This document shows, one piece after another, positions 27,300 through 36,343 of a stretch of DNA of 64,000 nucleotides. Under the pieces are notes generated by a model. It ran no database searches and was not told the DNA's origin. It saw only the letters and a program-made list of their open reading frames with translations. Position 1 is the stretch's first letter. Every line of letters begins with the position of its first letter. The position numbers and the translations under genes were made by a program. Source of the stretch: Paenibacillus woosongensis. GTDB taxonomy: Bacteria; Bacillota; Bacilli; Paenibacillales; Paenibacillaceae. The stretch spans positions 1 through 64,000 of the forward strand of contig NZ_WNZW01000004.1 of NCBI RefSeq assembly GCF_009725165.1, given 5' to 3'.

Positions 27300-28769
27300 A
27301 TGCTGGCTAAATTACAAAGGCTGGGCAAGTCTCTAATGCTGCCGGTGGCTACATTGCCTGCAGCAGGTATTTTGCAAGGGCTTGGGATGATCGACTATCA
27401 GAAAGATATTCCATTGGGGGTCGTCGGAAGTTTCCTGAATCAGTTTGTTACACCGTTTATGACTTCCGGTGCGCTTGCAATTTTGGACAATTTGCCATTT
27501 ATCTTTGCGATCGGCGTTGCGATCGGTTTTGCCGGAGATGCGGTTGCTGCTTTATCGGCATTTATCGGATATATGGTATTTACGAAAGTGCTCGCTCAGG
27601 TTCCGCTGCAAATGCCGTTCATACCGGATGATGTGAAGCTGAATATGGGTGTGCTGGGCGGTTTCTTTGTCGGTTTATGGTCGGCTTTCCTGTATAACAA
27701 ATACCACAATATCAAGCTCCCGGATTGGCTCGGCTTCTTTGCCGGCAAACGCTTCGTGCCGATTATCACCGCCGCCTCCACGATGGTATTTGCAGTTCTG
27801 ATCGGTATGATATGGAGTCCGATTCAGGATGTGATTGCCGACTTCGGCAACTGGGTTGTCGGATTAGGCGGCATCGGCTCGTTCGTATTCGGAACTGCGA
27901 ACCGTCTGTTGATTCCATTGGGTCTGCATCATGTATTGAATTCTATCGCCTGGTTCCAGATCGGTGATTACACCAACGCCGCCGGCGAAGTCGTTCACGG
28001 GGATCTATGGCGCTTCTTTGCCGGAGACCCGACGGCAGGAATGTTCATGTCCGGTTTCTTCCCGATCATGATGTTTGCAATGCCTGCGGCGGCTCTGGCC
28101 ATTATTCACACGGCTAAGCCGTCCAAGCGTAAGTTCGTTGGTTCCATCTTTTTGGGTTCGGCGCTTGCATCATTTTTGACGGGGATTACCGAGCCGCTTG
28201 AGTTCGCGTTTATGTTTGTCGCCCCGGTATTATATGTGGTTCACGCGGTTTTGACGGGGCTGTCCGGTCTGATCATGTATGTGCTGGACGTGCATTTAGG
28301 CTTCACGTTCTCCGCCGGCTTGATTGACTATCTGGTAAATATGAAGATGTCCAAGAACGCTTTGCTGCTGATTCCGGTAGGTTTAGCCTTTGGTGTGGTT
28401 TACTACTTCCTCTTCCGGATTCTCATCTCGAAATTGAATCTGAAAACCCCCGGACGCGAGGATGACGATGAGGCGGAAATTTCCTCTGGGACGGGTAATG
28501 ATGCAGCGAGAGATGAAGGCTCTGGGGGTTCTAAAGCGTCAAAAGCAGCCAAGGTACTGGACAATATCGGCGGTGCCGAGAATATTGTTAGCATCGACGC
28601 ATGTATAACTCGCCTCCGCTTAATTGTGAAGGATGAAACTGCAGTAAAGGACTCCGAGCTGAAAAAGCTTGGCGCATCCGGGGTTATGCGTCTGGGCCAG
28701 GGAGCGGTCCAGGTTGTCTTTGGACCACAAGCGGAATCCATTAAGGATGAAATCAAAAAAATGATTTAA
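27300..28769 (+). CDS. PTS EIICB permease, NagE/NagP-like (N-acetylglucosamine/glucose)
   Basis: A 489-residue EIIC-EIIB fusion. The EIIC domain has about ten membrane helices with GKRFVPI, LLIPLGLHHVLN (about 207-218) and GITEPLEF. The EIIB domain carries phospho-Cys435 in DACITRLR. Phrases such as AWFQIGDYTNAAG, AGDPTAGMFMSGFFPIMMF and FTFSAGLIDY resemble NagE/NagP (GlcNAc) more than PtsG (glucose), although the RNA leader is GlcT-like. The ATG at 27300 has AAAGGA at a proper distance; the ATG at 27291 overlaps that site. Before EIIB lies an acidic linker. Confidence 0.9.
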   Translation: MLAKLQRLGKSLMLPVATLPAAGILQGLGMIDYQKDIPLGVVGSFLNQFVTPFMTSGALAILDNLPFIFAIGVAIGFAGDAVAALSAFIGYMVFTKVLAQVPLQMPFIPDDVKLNMGVLGGFFVGLWSAFLYNKYHNIKLPDWLGFFAGKRFVPIITAASTMVFAVLIGMIWSPIQDVIADFGNWVVGLGGIGSFVFGTANRLLIPLGLHHVLNSIAWFQIGDYTNAAGEVVHGDLWRFFAGDPTAGMFMSGFFPIMMFAMPAAALAIIHTAKPSKRKFVGSIFLGSALASFLTGITEPLEFAFMFVAPVLYVVHAVLTGLSGLIMYVLDVHLGFTFSAGLIDYLVNMKMSKNALLLIPVGLAFGVVYYFLFRILISKLNLKTPGREDDDEAEISSGTGNDAARDEGSGGSKASKAAKVLDNIGGAENIVSIDACITRLRLIVKDETAVKDSELKKLGASGVMRLGQGAVQVVFGPQAESIKDEIKKMI

Positions 28770-28773
28770 AAAA

Positions 28774-28806
28774 GGCGAAAAGCGGGCGATTGCCCGCTTT
28801 TTTATC
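28774..28806 (+). terminator. Terminator after the PTS permease
   Basis: AAAAGCGGGC-GATT-GCCCGCTTTTTT forms a perfect stem with a T-run immediately after the stop codon. Confidence 0.92.
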
Positions 28807-28827
28807 ATTGTGCCCAGCAGGGCTGTA

Positions 28828-29937
28828 TTAATGATGCCGATGCTGGAACCCATAGTCTTTTACTTTAAATGTGAAGTTGCATGTAATGTTTAAATTCGCG
28901 TAATCTTCTCTCCAGTTCATTTCCTTCCACTCTTTGTAGCTCATGCTGTTTCGAACATAATTCCCAATGCCGAGGCTATCGGCCTTTAACGTTTGAAGTT
29001 TCTTGATAATCTGATTCCCTCGCCGGGTCATTTCTGCGGAAACCTTTCGTTCAAATTCTTGCAAATCTCTAAGGTTGCTAAGGGTTAATTCACCCGGATA
29101 ATCAACTACTGATGCTTTTATTTTAAGATGGAGCCTGATCTCAGGTTTTCCTGAATCTGTTCGTACTAATTTAACCTTTCTCTTGCTTTGGAGGGAATCG
29201 AAGAAGACCGATACGACCTTGTCTGATTCCTCCGTTAAATTCACGGTGAACTCGCCCCTTTTGAAGCTTCTGTAGAGGCAATTAAATATGATTCCTTCTT
29301 CTGAATTGATTTCACCAACATACTTATCATCGCGAAATAGCCCGATCCCCTGTACGGCAATGCTGTCTGTTTCACTTCTGATAATGGGTGCAATTGGATC
29401 CTGTCCGTCATTGTAATAGTCTCTTAAGAAGGAATAAAGCGTAGTTTTCGGGATTATATGCTCGCCTGATTCCTTGGTAATAACCTTGTCGATATATTTC
29501 CCCGTTCGGGGAAAAGAATCATAATTTTTACTGAGCAAGCTGCCAGCATCCCCGTCTACGATGACAATTTTCACTGTTTCGGACACGGTAGGATCCCGGT
29601 AATACGTACCAATACTATCCCAGATTCCATGCTCTGCTTGTGATCGGCCAAATAGAATTAGACGTAATTGTCCGCTGACTAACTTCAAATTCGTCTGTCT
29701 GGCCAGTTTCATTTGGCCGACCTTATTGCTGATCGCCACCGTCTGTAGAAATTCCCGGCCCACTTTGATATCCGGGTTAGCAATCGGTACACTTATTGCA
29801 ATTTTTAGCTGTCCATCAGGTAACAGATCCTGCGAGGTGGATTGCACAAACCCGATTTTGTCGATGATTCGTTCATCAGAGCCGCATCCGCTTAGTAGCA
29901 CTACAGCTATGAGTACCCATATTTGATGCCTGTTCAA
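28828..29937 (-). CDS. Spore germinant receptor C subunit, lipoprotein (second operon)
   Basis: A 369-residue Ger(x)C-family lipoprotein with signal peptide and lipobox VLLSGC (C18). Its N-terminal region and alternating alpha/beta pattern fit the family, with LFGRSQAEHGI near 95-105 and RSFKRGEFTVNL in the C-terminal half. It is the last gene of the minus-strand A-B-C operon and overlaps the B gene by 4 bases. AT-richer than the first ger operon. Confidence 0.9.
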   Translation of the reverse strand: MNRHQIWVLIAVVLLSGCGSDERIIDKIGFVQSTSQDLLPDGQLKIAISVPIANPDIKVGREFLQTVAISNKVGQMKLARQTNLKLVSGQLRLILFGRSQAEHGIWDSIGTYYRDPTVSETVKIVIVDGDAGSLLSKNYDSFPRTGKYIDKVITKESGEHIIPKTTLYSFLRDYYNDGQDPIAPIIRSETDSIAVQGIGLFRDDKYVGEINSEEGIIFNCLYRSFKRGEFTVNLTEESDKVVSVFFDSLQSKRKVKLVRTDSGKPEIRLHLKIKASVVDYPGELTLSNLRDLQEFERKVSAEMTRRGNQIIKKLQTLKADSLGIGNYVRNSMSYKEWKEMNWREDYANLNITCNFTFKVKDYGFQHRHH

Positions 29938-31010
29938 GTGATTTCACCTCGTATTCTTTGTGTCAGCAGCAAGATAATCAAAAGAATGGGGAACACAATG
30001 GCGATACCTGTTGCCAGATACCCTAAATTGCTGGACCAATTCATCACTTCTACGAGTGTGTCGGGAACCAGTGCTATGCTAAAGACCGCTATAACTAAAA
30101 TAAGGGCCAAAAGCTTCTTGGGAGCACGAATCATCGTTTGAGTCGTTTCCAATGCTGCCCATAAATACATACCTGCGGTAATCAAAATTGAAAAAAGGAA
30201 GAAACCATAAAATAAATTTTCCGTACCTTGAACAAATGGTAACTGAACATAAGCAAGGATGTTGAGGATTGGAAATTGTATCGTGCTTAAATGCTTATAA
30301 CCATAAAATCCGAAGGCGATAAAGGTGACATAGATGTACACAATTGTGACCATTGTATTGCTAACTAACAGGGATTTAATCAGCTTGGTCTTCCGGTTAA
30401 TATAAGGAAACAGCAATAAACCCAGCTCAAACCCAATGAAGTTAAAGTATAGATTTAACGCACCAGATACTGACATATGATGATCACGAAAGGCAAAGGG
30501 GGTTAAACGTGCCCAATCGAAATCTCTGAAGTAAAATAGCATTAATAAAAGTAACGGAACCGTTAGCCAGTGGAAGATTGTAGCGGCTTTTGCGATATTA
30601 TATATCCCTTTAATAATGAGAAAGAAAAGTAATACATCTACGATGAATTTGAAAATGGTCGGATTCGCGGTGGGGTAAGCTACCATTTGAAATACAATAA
30701 TATAGTATTTTGCAATTAGGCATCCGGTTACTGACCATATCCCGATCAATATCCAATAGAAAGGATATAAAATGAATTTAGGAATGGATTGCTCCAGGAT
30801 TTCGAATAATGATCGGCCTTTTGCAAGATGGTAAACTACCGCAATTAACAATATATTCAAGGTGGAAAGTAAAAAGGCAATAGGCAGCATCAACCATCCG
30901 TTGGTACCAAATTGTTCAGCTAATAACCGGGGAAGAGTGAACAATCCCATACCTATTTGGGTCATATAAATTAGGATGGTTGCATGGAATGGTGAAAGTT
31001 TTTCTGTCAT
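29934..31010 (-). CDS. Spore germinant receptor B subunit, permease (second operon)
   Basis: A 358-residue GerAB/spore-permease-family membrane protein with about ten hydrophobic helices, beginning MTEKLSPFHATILIYMTQIG, where a Gly-rich first helix is typical. It lies 13 bases after the A gene and overlaps the C gene by ATGA-type coupling. It may bind a different germinant from the receptor at 16.4-20 kb. Confidence 0.92.
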   Translation of the reverse strand: MTEKLSPFHATILIYMTQIGMGLFTLPRLLAEQFGTNGWLMLPIAFLLSTLNILLIAVVYHLAKGRSLFEILEQSIPKFILYPFYWILIGIWSVTGCLIAKYYIIVFQMVAYPTANPTIFKFIVDVLLFFLIIKGIYNIAKAATIFHWLTVPLLLLMLFYFRDFDWARLTPFAFRDHHMSVSGALNLYFNFIGFELGLLLFPYINRKTKLIKSLLVSNTMVTIVYIYVTFIAFGFYGYKHLSTIQFPILNILAYVQLPFVQGTENLFYGFFLFSILITAGMYLWAALETTQTMIRAPKKLLALILVIAVFSIALVPDTLVEVMNWSSNLGYLATGIAIVFPILLIILLLTQRIRGEIT

Positions 31011-31023
31011 GTCCGCCTCTCCT

Positions 31024-32445
31024 TCATTTCTTCATTTTATTCCGGACGGTATTAGGCGATTTGCTTTGTGATGGTCTGTCGATTAAAAATCTGTAAGGAG
31101 CGATAATAAATGTATCCATCCAATCAGTAAGTTTGAATGGGGCGACAGGCGTCAAATAAGATGTGCCCAGACTGGTGAGTCCACTCATGTGTATCACGAT
31201 AGCCGCGAATCCAGCGGTGATTCCAAAATTCCCCCATAATCCTGCCAAAATAATAAGGAAGAAGCGCAGCAGCCGAACTGAGGCGCTCATGATATATACC
31301 GGGGTCACGAACGAAGCGATCGCAGAGGACGCCACTGCTATGATAAGAATATTACTGGTCAGACCTGCCTGAACGGCAGCCTGTCCGATTACGATTCCTC
31401 CCACGATACCAATAGTCTGACCAATCTTAGTAGGTAACCGGGCTCCTGCCTCTCGAAGCAGCTCAATTGTAATCTCCAGGAAAAGTGCTTCGTAAAGAGG
31501 AGGAAAAGGGACCTTGTTTCTGGATTCCGTCAACGTGAGAAGTAAATTCTCCGGAATCATTTCATAATGAAATGTTGTCACAGATACATAGATCGCTGTA
31601 AATAAAAGGGTGATAACGAGCGCCAAGAATCTTAATAGTCGAATTGCACTGCCAAGCAGCCAGCGCTGATAATAATCATCGGAAGAGGAAAGAAACTCGA
31701 AGAAGGAGGATGGGGCAGTGAAAAGGCTCGGGCTCCCATTCAGCATGCCTACAACTCTACCCGCCACGAGCTTTGAGGCGATCGCATCCGGCCGCTCTGT
31801 CGTAAGAAATTGCGGAAAAATGGAGTAAGGGGAGTCATCAATATATTGGAGCAGCATGTTAGTATCAAATACGGAGTCAATCTCAATATTAGATACACGG
31901 TACTTGATCTTCTCCACATAATCCATGTTCACCAGATCTTTAATATATAAAAGATAGAAATCTGTTTTAGTCACTTCTCCCACAGAAATTTTGACTGCTT
32001 TTAAATGTGAGCTTTTGACCCTCATGCGGATAAGCGACAAGTTAGTTTCAGCATGTTCAGTAAAAGCATCGTGCGGGCCTGTAATTACGCTTTCGGTCTC
32101 CGATTCAGTTACAGACCGAGTTTTATACTCAGCAATATTAATAAGGTAAGCATTCTCCCGGAAAAATAAAGCGGCCTGTCCTGATGCGATTTCGATCACC
32201 AATAATTTACTGTCTGTGGTTAGGCTGAAGTTGGGCTGCTTCAATAAACGCGGCAAATCCATGATTTGAATATGCTCTAGAGGTTCAACAACATTTCGAT
32301 AAAGACTGTTCTCATTAATCAGGGAACTACAGTAGACTAGGTCAATTTGATGGTCTAAATAGGTGTGATGTACAAAATCTGCACAGTCTTCAAATTCGGA
32401 AATGACATGTTCAAGGGCAGGCCGTTCGGTTGACTTTTTCTTCAT
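31024..32445 (-). CDS. Spore germinant receptor A subunit (second operon)
   Basis: A 473-residue GerA-family protein. Conserved phrases ESVITGPHDAFTEHAETNLSL (about 118-138) and FPQFLTTERPDAI (about 212-224) are present, with about five C-terminal membrane helices. Compared with the first copy, the N-terminal domain is longer and the DNA is visibly AT-richer. First gene of the minus-strand operon; AAGGAG precedes the ATG at 32445. Confidence 0.93.
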   Translation of the reverse strand: MKKKSTERPALEHVISEFEDCADFVHHTYLDHQIDLVYCSSLINENSLYRNVVEPLEHIQIMDLPRLLKQPNFSLTTDSKLLVIEIASGQAALFFRENAYLINIAEYKTRSVTESETESVITGPHDAFTEHAETNLSLIRMRVKSSHLKAVKISVGEVTKTDFYLLYIKDLVNMDYVEKIKYRVSNIEIDSVFDTNMLLQYIDDSPYSIFPQFLTTERPDAIASKLVAGRVVGMLNGSPSLFTAPSSFFEFLSSSDDYYQRWLLGSAIRLLRFLALVITLLFTAIYVSVTTFHYEMIPENLLLTLTESRNKVPFPPLYEALFLEITIELLREAGARLPTKIGQTIGIVGGIVIGQAAVQAGLTSNILIIAVASSAIASFVTPVYIMSASVRLLRFFLIILAGLWGNFGITAGFAAIVIHMSGLTSLGTSYLTPVAPFKLTDWMDTFIIAPYRFLIDRPSQSKSPNTVRNKMKK

Positions 32446-32869
32446 GGAATAACTCCTTCATTTGTTACTAGTTCAGGAGTTATATTGCACTTTTTATGGA
32501 AATATATACACTTTATCAAACGGGATGTTGAACGTATCCCGGAAGATTACAGCACAGGAGTTTAAGAATATTTTAAACTTGATCTTGTCATTATTCAGTG
32601 ATAAAAAGAAGGTACTTGAGTTGCAAGATAATATAATTTTATTACAGCCAGAGGGTAGTCTTAATGTGGAATATATTAAAGACTACCCCTTTTTTATCTT
32701 GGAACGAGTTGATTAGAGTTAAGACTGAACGAGCAAATCAAAATCAATGAACGGGACAGGGGGAATAGAGGATTGGGAGGATTGGATTGGAGGGAGAAAT
32801 AAATGTCGTGCTTCGAAAGAATGCAAGTTTATTCGGACACCCATATTCTATCCGAGGGGGTAAAACGCC
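32446..32869. other. Intergenic between divergent ger operon and response regulator
   Basis: It contains the likely ger promoter region, a plus-strand terminator hairpin at 32654-32697 and an ORF (32462-32716) that runs straight through that hairpin. No gene is called here. The plus-strand hairpin without a clear upstream gene suggests a small untranslated or leader transcript, or a decayed gene. Confidence 0.4.
32654..32698 (+). terminator. Plus-strand terminator hairpin
   Basis: GGGTAGTCTTAAT pairs with ATTAAAGACTACCC around a short AT-rich loop and is followed by CTTTTTTATC. On the minus strand no T-run follows, so it acts in the plus direction. Confidence 0.8.
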
Positions 32870-33670
32870 ATGAGGAGCCGAACGATTCTTATCGTTGACG
32901 ACGAACCGAGATCGCGAGAGGGTATGAAGAAAATACTTAGAGTATGGGCAGCGGGCCAATACGAGATCCTTACGGCAAGCAGCGGGGGGGCGGCTATGCA
33001 AATTCTGGAGGAGACTCCTGTGGAATTGATGATAACGGACATCCGCATGCCGGAGATCAGTGGTCTTGCTCTAGTTAGCCAACTGAGGAAGAAAAGTATC
33101 CAGCGTCAGCCATCTGTGATTCTCGTCTCCGGCCATGCTCAGTTTGAGTACGCCCAGGAAGCGCTTCGATTGTCCGTAGTGGACTATTTGTTGAAGCCGA
33201 TCGGCCGGGAAAAGCTAATTGCCTCCGTAGAGGATGCCCTTAAGGTCGTGGAAGAGCAGGAGGATATCGTCTACATGCGGAAGATGGCTGATCCGAAATT
33301 AATGGCCATCAGGGAGGAGGAAGCCGGACTCAGCGATCCGATCCGCAAGGCGATGCACTATGTGGAACTGCATATCGGGGAGGTAATCAGCCAGCAGGAA
33401 GTTGCTGCGCATGTACATCTGAACGTGAGTTATTTCAGTTCGCTATTCAAAGAACAATGCCAGATGAATTTTAGCGAATACGTCACCCGCAGAAAGCTGC
33501 AAAAAGCGAAAGAGCTGCTGCTGAAAACGAACCTGACCATCATAGAAGTCGCATATCGTACTGGTTATCAGAGAGTCAAATATTTTAATAAGCTGTTCAA
33601 GGAATACGAAGGAATGAGTCCGGGCCAGTATCGGTCCATGCGGAACGGAGTGGAAGCTCATATTCCATAA
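32870..33670 (+). CDS. AraC-type response regulator, orphan
   Basis: A 266-residue short YesN-type regulator. The receiver domain (TILIVDDEPRSREGMKKIL; Asp in LMITDIRMPEISGL near 57; Lys in LLKPIGREK near 108) is joined by a short linker to an AraC double helix-turn-helix (about 160-258, ending SPGQYRSM). No kinase gene is adjacent, unlike the 8.9-12.3 kb pair. It lies just upstream of the second sugar ABC operon and probably controls it. GAGGGGG precedes the ATG. Confidence 0.9.
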   Translation: MRSRTILIVDDEPRSREGMKKILRVWAAGQYEILTASSGGAAMQILEETPVELMITDIRMPEISGLALVSQLRKKSIQRQPSVILVSGHAQFEYAQEALRLSVVDYLLKPIGREKLIASVEDALKVVEEQEDIVYMRKMADPKLMAIREEEAGLSDPIRKAMHYVELHIGEVISQQEVAAHVHLNVSYFSSLFKEQCQMNFSEYVTRRKLQKAKELLLKTNLTIIEVAYRTGYQRVKYFNKLFKEYEGMSPGQYRSMRNGVEAHIP

Positions 33671-33844
33671 TGGCTGGACAAGTGGAATAGGGTAGTGAAT
33701 CCATGCTGTCTTGCAACCGCTTGCAATGGAGGTGAGAAAATTTCTTAATTTAAAGATAATCTATGTTCATGACCGGAACGGAATCCAAAAAAAAGAGGAA
33801 CCTTTCCTAAAAAGCGGACCCTTATCTCTTAGGACTAGAGGCTC

Positions 33845-33865
33845 TATAATATGAATGCGGTTACA
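33845..33865 (+). promoter_or_regulatory. -10 box followed by cre-like site, second sugar ABC operon
   Basis: TATAAT (33845-33850) has no good -35. Immediately after it, ATGAATGCGGTTACA (33851-33865) matches the cre consensus with one mismatch, placing a CcpA site over the transcription start. Confidence 0.5.
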
Positions 33866-33901
33866 TAAACCGAAGAAATAAATAAAAAGGGGAGGCAAAG
33901 T

Positions 33902-35305
33902 ATGAAAAAAATGAAACGTGTTTTAGTGGGACTTTCTTTAATGCTCGTAATGTCGTCTGTTCTCGCAGCGTGTACCGGCGGAGGCGCGAAGGAACCCAAC
34001 TCACCAAACAATACGACCCCATCAACGAACAATGGTTCAGCTTCAAAAGGCGGAGATAGCCCGAAAGTCACTATCAATCTCTGGAGCTTCACGGATGAAA
34101 TTCCAAACATGACCAAGAAATACTTGGAAACCCATCCTGACGCGAATGTGGAATTCAAAACGACAGTTATAGCAACAACCGATGGCGCTTATCAGCCGGC
34201 TCTTGACCAGGCTCTGGCCGCTGGCGGCAAAGATGCCCCGGACATTTATGCAGCTGAAGCTGCGTTTGTGCTCAAATATACGCAAGGCGATGCATCCACT
34301 TATGCCGCCAACTACGCGGACCTCGGTCTGGATGATCAAATGGTTAAGGATGCCGGGATCGCTCAATATTCAGTCGATATCGGCAGCAAAGATGGCGAAC
34401 TGAAAGGCCTCGGCTATCAAGCAACCGGAGGAGCCTTTATCTATCGCCGCTCCCTTGCGAAGGATACCTTTGGAACAGACGATCCAGCCACAATCAAAAA
34501 TGAAATTGGCCCTGGCTGGGATAAATTCTTCGAAGCAGCTGCGAAGCTGAAAGCCAAAGGCTATGGTATCGTATCTGGTGACGGCGATATGTGGCACGCC
34601 ATCGAGAACAGCTCTGATAAAGGCTGGATTGTCGATGGAAAGCTTCATATCGATCCGAAGCGTGAAGAGTTTCTGGATCTCTCCAAGAAGCTGAAAGATA
34701 ATGGCTATCACAACGATACGCAGGACTGGACAGAAGCCTGGTATGCAGATATGTCCGGGTCTGGCGCTCAACCGATCTTCGGTTTCTTCGGACCAGCATG
34801 GCTCATTAACTATGTCATGAACGGTCAAGTCAAAGATACGAATGGCGACTGGGCTGTTACAGAGCCGCCAACGGGCTTCTTCTGGGGCGGTACATGGCTG
34901 CTTGCCAACAATGAAGTAACGAAGGATGAAGCTAAGAAAGCAGCAGTTGCGGACTTTATTAAATGGGTTACGCTCGACACTTCTGAAACGGGCCTCCAGC
35001 ATTACTGGGCTAACGGTACGATGAATGAGGGCGAGCAAGGTACTAAGGACAGTGTTGCCTCTTCCGTCGTCATGGAGAAATCCAACGGAGAAGTGCCGCT
35101 GCTCGGCGGGCAGAATATGTTTGAAGTATTCGTTCCAGCCAACGCCAATGCTTCAGGCAAGAACTTGACTCAATATGACGAAACGATAAACAGGCTCTGG
35201 CGCGATCAAGTACGTGAATACACCGCAGGCAACAAAGACCGCGAAAGTGCGATTGCAACCTTCAAACAGCAGGTCAAAGACCAGCTTGACATTGATAGCG
35301 AATAA
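33902..35305 (+). CDS. Carbohydrate ABC transporter substrate-binding lipoprotein
   Basis: A 467-residue family 1 solute-binding protein. Lipoprotein signal ends VLAAC (C24), followed by an Asn/Ser/Thr-rich linker (about 30-52). The binding domain starts at VTINLWSFTDEIPNM; PIFGFFGPAWLINY is near 290. Followed by a hairpin and two permeases. AGGGGAGG precedes the ATG. The ligand cannot be inferred; no glycosidase is in this operon. Confidence 0.92.
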   Translation: MKKMKRVLVGLSLMLVMSSVLAACTGGGAKEPNSPNNTTPSTNNGSASKGGDSPKVTINLWSFTDEIPNMTKKYLETHPDANVEFKTTVIATTDGAYQPALDQALAAGGKDAPDIYAAEAAFVLKYTQGDASTYAANYADLGLDDQMVKDAGIAQYSVDIGSKDGELKGLGYQATGGAFIYRRSLAKDTFGTDDPATIKNEIGPGWDKFFEAAAKLKAKGYGIVSGDGDMWHAIENSSDKGWIVDGKLHIDPKREEFLDLSKKLKDNGYHNDTQDWTEAWYADMSGSGAQPIFGFFGPAWLINYVMNGQVKDTNGDWAVTEPPTGFFWGGTWLLANNEVTKDEAKKAAVADFIKWVTLDTSETGLQHYWANGTMNEGEQGTKDSVASSVVMEKSNGEVPLLGGQNMFEVFVPANANASGKNLTQYDETINRLWRDQVREYTAGNKDRESAIATFKQQVKDQLDIDSE

Positions 35306-35320
35306 GAAGGAAGCGGAAGG

Positions 35321-35346
35321 GGCGGGGGAGTTCCCCCGCCTCTTTA
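35321..35346 (+). other. Intercistronic hairpin after the second binding protein
   Basis: GGCGGGGG-AGTT-CCCCCGCC followed by TCTTTAT is a very stable stem between binding-protein and permease genes, likely setting their expression ratio by mRNA protection or partial termination. Confidence 0.65.
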
Positions 35347-35368
35347 TATCAACAAGTGAGGTGAGGAC

Positions 35369-36340
35369 ATGCGTCGCAAGGTTGTCAACTATTCGAAATA
35401 TGGTTATTTGTTTACCTTTCCGTTTGTGGTTGCATTTGTGATTTTCTCGTTATATCCCATTTTATATACCGCAGTTATCGGGTTTACTGATATGAAAGGC
35501 TTAGTGCCTAAGCCAATTCATATTCTGGATAACCCATTTCAGAACTTTCAGGATCTCCTTTTTAATAATCCTTCGTTCAGGAAATCTCTGTTCAACACGG
35601 GACTGCTCTGGATTGTCAATTTCGTCCCACAGATCGTTCTCGCGCTTTTGCTCACGGCATGGTTCACGAATCAGCGCCTCAGAATAAAAGGGCAAGGCGT
35701 GTTCAAGGTTCTGTTCTATATGCCTAATATTATTACTGCAAGTACGATCGCTGTACTATTTAGCTCTATGTTTGCCTATCCGATGGGTCCAATGAACAGT
35801 TTGTTTCAGATGATGGGCTGGTCCGACGCCCCGATCTTCTTCCTTCAGGATAAGACGACGGCACGCGGGATTGTGTCGTTCATCCAGTTCTGGATGTGGT
35901 ATGGCAACACGATGATCATTCTTATCGCAGGCGTTATGGGCATAAATCCCGCTCTATTCGAGTCCGCGGCGATCGACGGCGCCAGCGGGTTTCAAACCTT
36001 CTTCCGCATTACATTGCCTAGTCTGCGTACCATATTGCTGTTTACGCTGATTACATCGATGGTCGGCGGCTTAACGATGTTCGATATTCCACAGTTGTTC
36101 CTTGCAGGCGGACCGGACGATTCCACGCTTACCGCGACTATGTTCATCTATGGGCAAGCGTTCAAGGGCAGCTATTTGTATAATCGTGCCGCAGCGGCGA
36201 GCATGATCCTCTTTGTGATCGCAGCGATCTTGTCAGGGTTGCTATTCTACCTCATGCGTGACCGCGACGCAGCAAAAATGAGGAAAGCGGAAAAGGAATA
36301 TAGAAAGTCTGCCCGTGCAGCAGTTGAGAGAGAGGTGTAA
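35369..36340 (+). CDS. Sugar ABC transporter permease (MalF/UgpA type)
   Basis: A 323-residue permease with six membrane helices and EAA loop LFESAAIDGASGFQTFFRIT near 202-221. The N-terminus starts YSKYGYLFTFPFVVAFVIFS; the C-terminus ends in a charged tail (RKAEKEYRKSARAAVEREV). GAGGTGAGGAC precedes the ATG. Three bases separate it from the next permease. Confidence 0.92.
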   Translation: MRRKVVNYSKYGYLFTFPFVVAFVIFSLYPILYTAVIGFTDMKGLVPKPIHILDNPFQNFQDLLFNNPSFRKSLFNTGLLWIVNFVPQIVLALLLTAWFTNQRLRIKGQGVFKVLFYMPNIITASTIAVLFSSMFAYPMGPMNSLFQMMGWSDAPIFFLQDKTTARGIVSFIQFWMWYGNTMIILIAGVMGINPALFESAAIDGASGFQTFFRITLPSLRTILLFTLITSMVGGLTMFDIPQLFLAGGPDDSTLTATMFIYGQAFKGSYLYNRAAAASMILFVIAAILSGLLFYLMRDRDAAKMRKAEKEYRKSARAAVEREV

Positions 36341-36343
36341 TCC

